From contig JAGABW010000032.1 in NCBI GenBank assembly GCA_017614465.1, positions 1 to 43,501 of the forward strand: DNA of 43,501 nt, given 5' to 3'. A program made the position numbers and the translations under genes. The stretch is from Bacteroidaceae bacterium (GTDB taxonomy: Bacteria; Bacteroidota; Bacteroidia; Bacteroidales; Bacteroidaceae). The notes under the pieces were generated by a model. The model was not told where the DNA came from. It saw nothing but the letters and a program-made list of their open reading frames with translations, and did no database searches. Each line of letters begins with the position of its first letter. The stretch's first letter is position 1. Below are positions 16,327-24,703 of the stretch, piece after piece.

Positions 16327-16368
16327 AAGCGGTCATCTGTTGCGAAACACATGACCGTTTCTTTATTT
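16327..16368 (+). terminator. Second, stronger hairpin terminator
   Basis: CGGTCAT / ATGACCG stem (16330-16336 with 16351-16357) continued by an inner TGTT / AACA around a GCGA tetraloop of GNRA type, then TTTCTTTA. It has no gene of its own directly upstream; it may be a back-up to the terminator 75 bp before it or end a small RNA. Confidence 0.5.
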
Positions 16369-16449
16369 CATTATACATAGCAAAAAATTCAAAAAAACAG
16401 TAAATATCCACAAACACACATCTAAAAAAGATTAAATTAGAGGTATTTG

Positions 16450-16482
16450 TTGCAAAAGTCACAATTTTTTTTTATATCTTTG
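16450..16482 (+). promoter_or_regulatory. Promoter of the GT5-like gene
   Basis: TATCTTTG at 16475-16482, with TTG at 16450-16452, 22 nt upstream. Leader of about 32 nt. The rest of the 304-bp gap holds the two terminators above and nothing else that I can see. Confidence 0.6.
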
Positions 16483-16520
16483 CATAATAAAATTTAATAA
16501 GAGATATAAAAGATACATAA

Positions 16521-17333
16521 ATGAAAGCAAAAAAGATTCTTTTCATCACTACTGAGATGACACCATTCGTGCCCGAAAATACAAAATCGCTCAAGGGACG
16601 CAATCTGCCACAAGCAATACAAGATCTTGGACACGAAATACGCACATTCTCTCCTAAATGGGGAATCATAAACGAAAGAAGAAACCAACTTCATGATGTT
16701 ATACGACTTTCAGGTATGAATCTTATCATTGACGACACAGATCACCCACTTATCATCAAAGTGGCATCTATTCAGGCTGCACGTATGCAGATCTATTTTA
16801 TAGACAATGAAGATTTCTTTCAGCGTAAAGGAATAGAGGCCGATTCTGATGGAAACGAATATACAGACAACGGAGAGCGTGCAATATTCTATGCCCGTGG
16901 TGTATTGGAAACCGTAAAGAAACTACGTTGGGTTCCAGATGTGATACATTGTCACGGTTGGGCAACAGCAGTGGCTCCCCTACTTATCAAAAAAGCATAT
17001 CAAGACGAACCATCATTTGCAGAAGCAAAAGTTGTATTCTCTGCCTCAAGTAATGAGATAAAGACCAACATGGGAGAGAAGTTCATTCAAAGCATCCCAT
17101 TCAAAGACATCACCACAGATGATGTTGCAGATATCTGCACAGGCATATGCGATTACAACTCACTGGCTAAGATAGCAGTAAAATTCTCAGATGGACTAAT
17201 ACTTGATGACAATAAAGTTTCAAAGGAAATCACAGATTACGCAAAAGAAATAGGCAAGCCAATCCTAAAAGCACAACCTGAAGACACTTATGCACAAGCA
17301 TACAGCGACTTCTACGATTCATTAATGGATTAA
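16521..17333 (+). CDS. Half-length GT5 glycogen/starch synthase-like protein
   Basis: 270 aa. The whole protein matches the N-terminal Rossmann half of glycogen synthase: ILFITTEMTPFV at the start, PDVIHCHGWATAVAPLLI at about 139-156. The ADP-glucose motif K-T-G-G-L is replaced by T-K-S-L-K-G, and the C-terminal GT-B half with the nucleotide-sugar site is absent. There is no frameshift: the gene ends cleanly and the next gene follows at once. So it is probably not an active synthase; similar short versions are common in Bacteroidetes genomes, where they are annotated as glycogen synthase. A regulatory or structural role is possible. It is co-transcribed with the DUF4270 gene. Confidence 0.8.
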   Translation: MKAKKILFITTEMTPFVPENTKSLKGRNLPQAIQDLGHEIRTFSPKWGIINERRNQLHDVIRLSGMNLIIDDTDHPLIIKVASIQAARMQIYFIDNEDFFQRKGIEADSDGNEYTDNGERAIFYARGVLETVKKLRWVPDVIHCHGWATAVAPLLIKKAYQDEPSFAEAKVVFSASSNEIKTNMGEKFIQSIPFKDITTDDVADICTGICDYNSLAKIAVKFSDGLILDDNKVSKEITDYAKEIGKPILKAQPEDTYAQAYSDFYDSLMD

Positions 17334-17371
17334 GAGTGTCACATAAAAAACAAAACCTCAAAGTATTAGCA

Positions 17372-18742
17372 ATGAACTTAATCAGATTATATACAGCAAC
17401 GCTCCTTGTATTATTAGGAGTTGCATTTGTTTCATGTGATGATAATACAGACACAATAGGTGGTGACATAATGCCATCAACCGACCTTACCATTAAAGAA
17501 AGTAAGGCATACGACGTTTTCACACAATCATATTCTGCAGGAAACTCTGTATTGGCACGTTCAAACATGTCGTATTTAGGACGTTTTACAGATCCAGAAA
17601 CTGGAACAATTATAAAGTCGGACTTCATAACACAGTTCAATAGTAACAAAAGTTTCGGTTTCCCTGACTCAATAATCGATAACTACGTAACATCGGTTGA
17701 TTTACAGTTATATGTAAAGAATTATATCGGTGATTCATTAGCAAGTTTCAAATTATCTGTGTACCCACTGAACACAATTTTGGATCCAGATAAGAAATAT
17801 TATACAGATATTGATCCTAATGAATACTGTGACATCACAGCCAAACCATTAGCTGAAAAATGGTACACAATCGTAGACCAGACTGTACCTGAGAGCCAAC
17901 GTTGGAGTAAGCAATATTACGACAAAATCCAAATAAAGCTTGACAGAGAGATTGGTCAGGAAATGTACAATTTATATAAGAAATCTCCAGAGACATTCGA
18001 GAATACCGAATCATGGGTTAACAGCGATATTACCGGTTCCAAAGGTTTCTACTTCAAATTAGAAAGTGGTGACGGAGCTATGGCGTATATCGACCTTGCA
18101 CTCCTGAACGTACATTTCAGATATTATGATGATTCATTAAAATGTGACACATCTGCATATTGTCAGTTAGCAGCAACAGAGGAGATAATACAAGTCACTC
18201 GATTTGAAAACAGCAATCTGGACGCTCTCCTTGCTGATAACAACGCAACATATCTCAAGAGTCCTGCAGGAATATTCACAATGGCAACTCTACCAGTCGA
18301 AGAGTTGAATTTCAACGACACCATAAATTCTGCAGCAATCACGTTCACAAGATACAACGACCGAGTAAAGAACGACTTCAAATTGGAAATACCACAATCT
18401 TTACTAATGGTACGATTGGATGACTATAAAGACGGATTCTTTGAGAAATACAAGGTTTCGGATAATGAGACATCATATTTAGCAACCTTCGACAAGAGAA
18501 CCAATACTTATAAGTTTAGCAACATATCACGTCTTTTGAAGACAATGATTAAAGAGAAAAATAATGGTGAGGCTACTGAAAACTACAATAAAGTATTGCT
18601 TATTCCTGTTGAAGTGAAATACGACTCATCTAATAAGATCGTAAAACTGTGTCACGACTTCAGTATGACGAGCGCACGACTCGTAGGTGGCGAGACAACA
18701 CCAATAAAATTATCTGTAGTATATTCTAAATTCAAGAAATAA
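17372..18742 (+). CDS. DUF4270 lipoprotein
   Basis: 456 aa from ATG 17372-17374; a GTG at 17336, two bases after the previous stop, is an alternative. Signal peptide with lipobox ending VSC, then an acidic DDNTD stretch that, in Bacteroidetes, often accompanies export to the cell surface. The body (GGDIMPSTDLTIKES, YLGRFTDPETGTIIKSDF, ITFTRYNDR) fits DUF4270, a beta-rich family of unknown function found next to the short GT5 gene in several Bacteroidales. A bidirectional terminator follows at once. Confidence 0.85.
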   Translation: MNLIRLYTATLLVLLGVAFVSCDDNTDTIGGDIMPSTDLTIKESKAYDVFTQSYSAGNSVLARSNMSYLGRFTDPETGTIIKSDFITQFNSNKSFGFPDSIIDNYVTSVDLQLYVKNYIGDSLASFKLSVYPLNTILDPDKKYYTDIDPNEYCDITAKPLAEKWYTIVDQTVPESQRWSKQYYDKIQIKLDREIGQEMYNLYKKSPETFENTESWVNSDITGSKGFYFKLESGDGAMAYIDLALLNVHFRYYDDSLKCDTSAYCQLAATEEIIQVTRFENSNLDALLADNNATYLKSPAGIFTMATLPVEELNFNDTINSAAITFTRYNDRVKNDFKLEIPQSLLMVRLDDYKDGFFEKYKVSDNETSYLATFDKRTNTYKFSNISRLLKTMIKEKNNGEATENYNKVLLIPVEVKYDSSNKIVKLCHDFSMTSARLVGGETTPIKLSVVYSKFKK

Positions 18743-18745
18743 CAT

Positions 18746-18783
18746 AAATTAAACGAGTGAGGAATTCCTCACTCGTTTAATTT
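18746..18783. terminator. Bidirectional terminator, perfect 38-bp palindrome
   Basis: A perfect inverted repeat of 19 + 19 bases with no spacer (centre GAATTC), T-runs on both sides. It lies between the convergent DUF4270 gene and the YqiA-like gene. The outer five to six pairs are A-T and the inner ones G-C-rich. Confidence 0.8.
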
Positions 18784-18805
18784 TATCTATCTATAATCAT
18801 AAAAA

Positions 18806-19381
18806 TCAAATATCTAAAATCTGTCGCACCAAAGGTAAGACAGCACTTTTCAACACCTTTTCATTGAGTTGATGTTCCCCATCAAAACGTGTTGCATTCT
18901 TATAATATTTTCGAAACAAGTCGTAAGTGTTTACAGACTTATCATGGATGCCAAATAACCCGTAAGTATTCTCCTTATCAAAATCAGTGATACCCTTAAA
19001 CTGCTGACGTTCCATCATATTGAAATGCTGTATGATGTCTTTAGTAATCTTAAAGGTCTTCTGATGGTCTTTTCGTCCATTCAGAAACTTATGTTCACCT
19101 GTCTTCAATGCATTAGACATACGTGACATGTTAAATGCCGGATTCACGCATATCTTTTTAAATCCGAACATCTGCTGAGCATACATAGCCCCCATTGAAG
19201 TACCAATTATCAGATCAGGTTGTTCTTCTTTAACAAATTGCTGCAAAAAAGGAAGAGCCTCTGCTGGATCTACAGGAATATCCGGTGCCACCACATCCAC
19301 TTCAGGAAGCAGTTTCCTTAATAACTCAACTGTGCCGCTTGCCCCCGATGAAGCAAAGCCGTGGAAATATACTATCTTCAT
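18806..19381 (-). CDS. YqiA/YcfP-family alpha/beta hydrolase
   Basis: 191 aa. YFHGFASS (5-12) is the oxyanion region; the nucleophile is Ser62 in GTSMGA, followed by Asp147 (GIHDKS) and His170 (DGEHQL), a full catalytic triad. Such small esterases are widespread and their natural substrates are poorly known. It lies 25 bp downstream of uxaA and is probably its co-transcript, though a metabolic link to altronate is only inferred. Confidence 0.85.
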   Translation of the reverse strand: MKIVYFHGFASSGASGTVELLRKLLPEVDVVAPDIPVDPAEALPFLQQFVKEEQPDLIIGTSMGAMYAQQMFGFKKICVNPAFNMSRMSNALKTGEHKFLNGRKDHQKTFKITKDIIQHFNMMERQQFKGITDFDKENTYGLFGIHDKSVNTYDLFRKYYKNATRFDGEHQLNEKVLKSAVLPLVRQILDI

Positions 19382-19406
19382 ATTATTATCGATTATACTA
19401 TTAACT

Positions 19407-20897
19407 TTAAAGTGTTACACCATTCTTGAAAATTGAAATCTCTTGATAATTCTTTCGTTCATTCCAAGTCAGCTCACCCGATGCCACAGATATAACCTTC
19501 TTACAGAAAGAGTCGAAAACAGAGTTCATAGGCACTCCTTCAACCAATGTTCCTGCATTAAAATCAATCCATGTCGGTTTATTCTTCGCCAGTAAAGAAT
19601 TAGTTGAGACCTTCATAGTTGGAACAAAAGTGCCGAATGGAGTTCCTCTACCTGTTGTAAACAGCACGATATGGCATCCAGCTGCCGCGAGAGCCGTACT
19701 TGCAACCAAATCATTGCCTGGAGCACTCAAAAGATTCAATCCCTTATCCTTGATGATATCACCATAATCGAGGACACCACAAACTGGACTCTTACCACAT
19801 TTCTGTGTACAACCAAGAGCTTTCTCTTCAAGAGTACTTATACCTCCGGCCTTATTGCCAGGACTTGGGTTTTCTCCAACAGGTTCGCCATGACTTAAGA
19901 AATATTGCTTAAAGTCGTTTACCAGTTTTACTGTTTGTTCAAAAAGTTCCTTTGTCTTGCATCTGTTCATAAGGATAGTCTCTGCGCCAAACATCTCTGG
20001 GACTTCTGTGAGTACTGTTGTACCACCTTGCACCACAATATAATCAGAGAATACTCCAAGTAAAGGATTGGCTGTGATTCCAGAGAATCCATCAGAGCCA
20101 CCACACTTCAGACCGACTTTCAATTCACTAAGAGGTACATCAACACGGCGATCATCCTTCATTATGGAATAGAGTTCTCTTAATATCTTCATACCCTCCT
20201 CTATCTCATCTCCTTCCACTTTCTGTGTGACCATTAAACGTATTCTTTCCTTATCATAATCACCTAATAACTTCATGAATTCATCAGGTTGATTATTTTC
20301 GCATCCTAATCCGACGATCAACACGGCACCTGCATTAGGATGAAGAGCCATGTCACGCAAGATCTTTCTTGTGTTCTCGTGATCATCACTCAACTGACTG
20401 CAACCATAGTTATGAGGGAAGGCTATTATACGAATATTATCATTACACACTTCATGTTTAAGGCACTCACATAGTTGATTACAAACACCATTGACACAAC
20501 CTACCGTTGGTATAATCCATAGTTCATTTCTAATCCCTACGTCCCCATTCTTTCGTCTATATCCTTTAAACGTTGCAATCGGTGCATTTTGTTGATTATC
20601 TTTAATCTCATTTATAGGATCGTACGAATAATCAAGTAATCCGCTTAGATTAGTCTTAATATTCTCATGGTTAACAAAATCGCCTTTCTTCTGATTTTTT
20701 ATAAGATGTCCGATTGGATAACCATATTTTACAACGTTGTCACCTTCCTGTAAATCCTGTAAGAGGAATTTATGTCCGGCTGGTATATCATTATTGACAG
20801 TGATTTGGTTTCCGTCAACAACAACAGAGTCACCTGCCTTAAGGTTTTCTATTGCAACGGCAACATTATCCGCCGGATTTATTTTTATAGTCTTCAT
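19407..20897 (-). CDS. uxaA: Altronate dehydratase
   Basis: 496 aa from ATG 20895-20897; the open frame continues nine codons upstream but lacks support. N-terminal SAF domain (about 1-85: IKINPADNVAVAIENLKAGD) and the long C-terminal catalytic domain, with cysteine- and histidine-containing motifs (FPHNYGCSQLSDDHENT, LKCGGSDGFSGI, CTQKCGKSP) that likely bind the metal. It dehydrates D-altronate to 2-keto-3-deoxygluconate in galacturonate (pectin) breakdown. It follows the araC-type gene by 38 bp. No uxaB, uxaC or kdg genes are present here. The related galactarate dehydratase is an alternative, but the SAF-plus-C-domain layout and size fit UxaA best. Confidence 0.9.
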   Translation of the reverse strand: MKTIKINPADNVAVAIENLKAGDSVVVDGNQITVNNDIPAGHKFLLQDLQEGDNVVKYGYPIGHLIKNQKKGDFVNHENIKTNLSGLLDYSYDPINEIKDNQQNAPIATFKGYRRKNGDVGIRNELWIIPTVGCVNGVCNQLCECLKHEVCNDNIRIIAFPHNYGCSQLSDDHENTRKILRDMALHPNAGAVLIVGLGCENNQPDEFMKLLGDYDKERIRLMVTQKVEGDEIEEGMKILRELYSIMKDDRRVDVPLSELKVGLKCGGSDGFSGITANPLLGVFSDYIVVQGGTTVLTEVPEMFGAETILMNRCKTKELFEQTVKLVNDFKQYFLSHGEPVGENPSPGNKAGGISTLEEKALGCTQKCGKSPVCGVLDYGDIIKDKGLNLLSAPGNDLVASTALAAAGCHIVLFTTGRGTPFGTFVPTMKVSTNSLLAKNKPTWIDFNAGTLVEGVPMNSVFDSFCKKVISVASGELTWNERKNYQEISIFKNGVTL

Positions 20898-20935
20898 ATT
20901 ATAATACCATTTGTTCGTTATCAATAAGAATGAAT

Positions 20936-21838
20936 TTATTTCTTTCTGAAATCACGCGGAGTCTGCCCCGTATGTTTCTTGAAATATTTTGCAAACATAG
21001 ACTGAGTTGAGAAATTCATCTTCTGACAAATTTCCTTTATCGTAATATTATAGTTCTTCAATAATGCTTTCGCCTCGAATATTACATATTCGTCAATCCA
21101 TTCAGTTGCATACTTACCACTAACCTCATGAATTACGGACGACAGATATTTAGGAGTAATACACAATAAATTTGCATAGAATATCACTTGACGTTCTTGC
21201 TTATAATGATTCTGCACCTCATCTATAAAACGATTAAAGATCTCATCCCGTCGGCTAGGCGCCTTAGACGCCCCGTTGTCCTGATTAGATTGGATAAAAG
21301 ACTGTAATCCGTTATATTTAAACAAATTAAGATAGGCACGTGCAACTTGGGACTTATATTTAAAATCAGGTTCCATCAGTTTGTGTTTCATCATCACATA
21401 CAACTGTATAGCCTCTTTTAGACGTTCCTGAGATATTTCTGCAAATGGAAAGTTTTTTGTTCTCTGCATTAGTGTAGCATATGTCTTCACGTCCTCGGTA
21501 TAATCCATGAAATCACGTGCAATAGCAATGATTGCTCCCTTAAAGTTTGAAGAAATATCAAGTACCTGCATGTATGAATTTTCCAGAAGAGTTGCCACCA
21601 TGCTATTTGTCAGGTTATACTCCTGAAAATTAACCTTCAGTTTCATATTACCTTCAACACACAATAAGATTATTGTCATACTCAACTGCACAGGGATATC
21701 CATACGAGCTACTCTGGGCTGGCGAATAGTGGCATCGACAAAATTATCTGACATAAAGAGCTTTCCCTCAATCTGAACAGAATCATCGTCTTGCGGGAAG
21801 GTTGTGAAATCAATCTTCGCAGGTTCTTTGTTACTCAT
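20936..21838 (-). CDS. AraC-family transcriptional regulator
   Basis: 300 aa from ATG 21836-21838; the open frame upstream of it is hydrophobic translation of non-coding AT-rich DNA and lies across two promoters. The C-terminal 100 residues hold the double helix-turn-helix (VIFYANLLCITPKYLSSVIH; TIKEICQKMNFSTQSMFAKY) with the typical end GQTPRDFRK. The N-terminal 190 residues look like a sensor domain of cupin type. It is upstream of uxaA on the same strand and divergent from an MFS transporter, 130 bp away. It may control either, but its ligand is unknown. Confidence 0.88.
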   Translation of the reverse strand: MSNKEPAKIDFTTFPQDDDSVQIEGKLFMSDNFVDATIRQPRVARMDIPVQLSMTIILLCVEGNMKLKVNFQEYNLTNSMVATLLENSYMQVLDISSNFKGAIIAIARDFMDYTEDVKTYATLMQRTKNFPFAEISQERLKEAIQLYVMMKHKLMEPDFKYKSQVARAYLNLFKYNGLQSFIQSNQDNGASKAPSRRDEIFNRFIDEVQNHYKQERQVIFYANLLCITPKYLSSVIHEVSGKYATEWIDEYVIFEAKALLKNYNITIKEICQKMNFSTQSMFAKYFKKHTGQTPRDFRKK

Positions 21839-21857
21839 ATTATATAATATATGAATA

Positions 21858-21865
21858 CAAATATA
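21858..21865 (-). promoter_or_regulatory. -7 element of the araC-uxaA operon
   Basis: Minus strand TATATTTG; TSS about 21851, leader of about 13 nt. No clear -33 TTG at 20 nt. Confidence 0.4.
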
Positions 21866-21939
21866 CACAAAAAACGCCAATAAATGAAATAAAATCAACC
21901 AAAAAGAAGGAAAATAAAACAGACAAACAAAAAAGTTTA

Positions 21940-21947
21940 TAACTTTG
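21940..21947 (+). promoter_or_regulatory. -7 element of the MFS gene
   Basis: TAACTTTG, 21 bp before the ATG at 21969. It overlaps a TTG that would otherwise extend the reading frame, so it excludes that longer start. Confidence 0.45.
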
Positions 21948-21968
21948 CAGAAGTATATAAGGAATGAC

Positions 21969-23222
21969 ATGGAGAAATCTAAAAGTAAACAACATATATG
22001 GAACAACAAAGATTATGTAAAGATACTGATATCAACCTTTATGCTTTACTTTTCTTTCATGCTTCTCATGCCCTTATTGCCATTATATCTCAAAGACACA
22101 TTCAATGCAGATAAGGATATTATAGGTATAGTATTGTCTGGCTACACACTTGCATGCCTTATTATTCGTCCTTTCAGCGGATATATAGTAGATTACTTTC
22201 CACGAAAGACAGTACTTCTTATCTGTAACTTCTTTTTCTTTGCATTCTTCACCAGTTATCTGGTAGCAGGCAGTATAACCGTATTCGCCATTTTCCGCAC
22301 ACTTCACGGATTTCCATACGGAGCCACAACCGTAGCCACAAGTACTGTTGCTGTAGATGTACTTCCTCCACACATGCGCGCAAAAGGTATCGGTTATTAC
22401 GGGCTTAGCAATAATCTGGCAATGGCAACAGGACCGACGATTGCCTTATATCTGTTGCATCTGACCGACAGTTATACCGCGTTATTCTGGCTCTCACTGA
22501 TTTGTTCTTTCATCGGACTGGCATTGGAATATACGATAAAGGTGAATCCTATAACGGACGAGGTTGATTCCACAATTGAAAGCAACACAGAGATAGTCAC
22601 TGACATCCAGACCAAAAGAAGACGTAAGAAACTGTTGGTAATATGGAGAAAGGTGTTCTTAACTAAAGGTTGGAGTGAAAGTATATCAATCATGTGTTTT
22701 GCCTTTGCATATGGTATTATGTCCACATATGCAGCCATATACGGAAAAGAAGAACTTGGTATTACTCAAGGAGCAGGAACGTTCTTTATTCTGCTTGCTG
22801 CAGGACTAATGATTTCACGTCTTACAGGCACAAAAGCCCTCAGTAAAGGAGCAATAACAAAGAACGCATCCAAAGGAGTGGTTATATCTTCTTTAGGATA
22901 TGTGTTATTTGCCTCACTACACAATCACTTCGGTTATTATGCTTCAGCATTTATCATCGGATTAGGCAACGGACTGATGTACCCTGCATTCCAAACCATG
23001 TTCATTAACCTGGCCTCTCACAAACAACGTGGGACAGCCAATTCCACCATACTGTCTTCGTGGGATATGGGATTAGGCACAGGAGTATTGCTTGGCGGTG
23101 TCTTGGCAGAGTCTGTCAACTACACATATGCCTTATGGGCTGCATGTCTGTCATACGTAATAGGAACTGCTTTTTACTTCATATATGTGAAAAGCCATTT
23201 CATCAGGAATAAACTTAGGTAA
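21969..23222 (+). CDS. MFS transporter
   Basis: 417 aa with about 12 membrane helices in two groups of six, split by a charged loop (about 200-230: EYTIKVNP, TKRRRKKLLVIWRK). The motif A region reads RPFSGYIVDYFPRKTVL (about 59-75). The sequence FRTLHGFPYGATTVATSTVAVDVLP is common in Bacteroidetes MFS proteins of the arabinose-efflux/drug-exporter group. The substrate is unknown. It is divergent from the araC-type gene and 18 bp before the aminopeptidase. Confidence 0.88.
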   Translation: MEKSKSKQHIWNNKDYVKILISTFMLYFSFMLLMPLLPLYLKDTFNADKDIIGIVLSGYTLACLIIRPFSGYIVDYFPRKTVLLICNFFFFAFFTSYLVAGSITVFAIFRTLHGFPYGATTVATSTVAVDVLPPHMRAKGIGYYGLSNNLAMATGPTIALYLLHLTDSYTALFWLSLICSFIGLALEYTIKVNPITDEVDSTIESNTEIVTDIQTKRRRKKLLVIWRKVFLTKGWSESISIMCFAFAYGIMSTYAAIYGKEELGITQGAGTFFILLAAGLMISRLTGTKALSKGAITKNASKGVVISSLGYVLFASLHNHFGYYASAFIIGLGNGLMYPAFQTMFINLASHKQRGTANSTILSSWDMGLGTGVLLGGVLAESVNYTYALWAACLSYVIGTAFYFIYVKSHFIRNKLR

Positions 23223-23240
23223 TAATTTAAGGAGAATCAT

Positions 23241-24647
23241 ATGTTAGCATTCAGTAAGGAAACATACATAAACCGTAGAAATATATTAAAGCAAAAAGTT
23301 AAAAGCGGCATGATTGTGCTTTTCGGCAACAATAATGTTCCTGTGAATTACCCAAACAACTGCTATAAATATAGGCAAGATTCTTCTTTCTTATATTATT
23401 TTGGTCAACAGAGAGAAGGACTAATCGGAATTATAGATATCGACAACGATTGCGAATACTTGCTCGGAGACGACATCAATATAAATGATATAATTTGGAC
23501 AGGATATGTACCATCCGTAAAAGAATTAGCAGAAGAAATCGGGGTACACAAAACTGCGCCAATAAACAAGCTGGGAGATATCATAAAGAACCACTTACCC
23601 ATATCTGAATCATCCCCCACACTACATTTTCTGCCCCAATATCGTCATGACATAATGATTCTGTTGGGAGACGTACTCAATGTACATCCGCTAAAAGTCA
23701 ACGATATGGCATCTGTGACACTGATTAAGAGTGTTGTTGACATGAGAGCCGTAAAATCATCCGAAGAAATTGAGGAAATAGAACGTGCGCTGTCCATAGG
23801 CTATGAGATGCATACAACAGCCATGAAACTATGTCGGCCTGGGGTTAGTGAAAGATACATAGCAGGAGTACTCTCGGGAATTGCAGAAAGTAAGGGCTGC
23901 ATGGAATCATTTCAGACTATCCTCACAATGCATGGTGAGATATTTCATGGCAATCCGTCAGATGCTCCACTCGAGGCAGGTAGGCTGATGTTATGCGATG
24001 CAGGAGCCGAAACGATAAACAACTATTGTTCCGACCACACACGAGTAACTCCTATTAGTGGAAAATTCACATCACGCCAACGAGACATATATTCAATAGT
24101 CGAGCAATGCCATGACCTTGTCATTAGTCTGGCTAAACCTGAGAAGAAGTGGATTGATATACATCTTGACGTATGCCGTCATATGGTAAGTTGTCTGAAA
24201 GATATAGGATTAATGAAAGGTAATGTTGACAATGCAGTCGAAGCAGGTGCCCATGCACTATTCTTTCCCCATGGATTAGGACATATGTTAGGAATGGACG
24301 TACACGATATGGAAGGATTTGGACAAATACATGTTGGTTTTGATGAAGACGTACGCCCCTCAGATCAATTTGGCACAAACAATCTGCGTTGTGGCAGGAG
24401 GATAAAATCAGGATGGGTACTTACAGACGAGCCTGGTATTTATTTCATTCCTATACTTATAAATCAATGGAAAGGAGAAAAAAAGCATCAGGAGTTCATA
24501 TGCTACGATAAAATTGATAATTATTATGATTTCGGAGGAATCCGTATTGAAGATGATATTCTAATAACAGATAGCGGATGTAGGATGTTAGGAAACAAAA
24601 TTATACCATATCATATATCCGACGTTGAAGATTATATAAATCAATAA
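23241..24647 (+). CDS. Aminopeptidase P (Xaa-Pro aminopeptidase), M24B
   Basis: 468 aa. The N-terminal creatinase-like domain covers about 1-170 and the pita-bread catalytic domain follows. All five metal ligands can be assigned: Asp253, Asp265, His348 (PHGLGHMLG), Glu397 (TDEPGIYF) and Glu437 (RIEDD). The enzyme removes the first residue from peptides with proline in second place. No signal peptide, so cytoplasmic. An AAGGAG stands 8 bp before the ATG, an unusual Shine-Dalgarno-like start for this phylum. 18 bp after the MFS gene; 56 bp before the C1 peptidase. Confidence 0.93.
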   Translation: MLAFSKETYINRRNILKQKVKSGMIVLFGNNNVPVNYPNNCYKYRQDSSFLYYFGQQREGLIGIIDIDNDCEYLLGDDININDIIWTGYVPSVKELAEEIGVHKTAPINKLGDIIKNHLPISESSPTLHFLPQYRHDIMILLGDVLNVHPLKVNDMASVTLIKSVVDMRAVKSSEEIEEIERALSIGYEMHTTAMKLCRPGVSERYIAGVLSGIAESKGCMESFQTILTMHGEIFHGNPSDAPLEAGRLMLCDAGAETINNYCSDHTRVTPISGKFTSRQRDIYSIVEQCHDLVISLAKPEKKWIDIHLDVCRHMVSCLKDIGLMKGNVDNAVEAGAHALFFPHGLGHMLGMDVHDMEGFGQIHVGFDEDVRPSDQFGTNNLRCGRRIKSGWVLTDEPGIYFIPILINQWKGEKKHQEFICYDKIDNYYDFGGIRIEDDILITDSGCRMLGNKIIPYHISDVEDYINQ

Positions 24648-24703
24648 CATGATATATCTATACAACCTTTAATCATATAATAACAACACAATTTGAGAGA
24701 ATT

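Noticed and set aside
15737-18742. Possibility that the GT5-like gene is a truncated pseudogene
   Set aside because: The frame is intact with a promoter, and the next gene follows within 40 bp; short GT5 versions of this size appear to be normal in the phylum.
21839-22009. N-terminal extension of the AraC-type regulator
   Set aside because: 57 codons rich in Phe/Leu/Ile/Cys cover two promoters and the start of the divergent MFS gene; the ATG at 21836-21838 is the better start.
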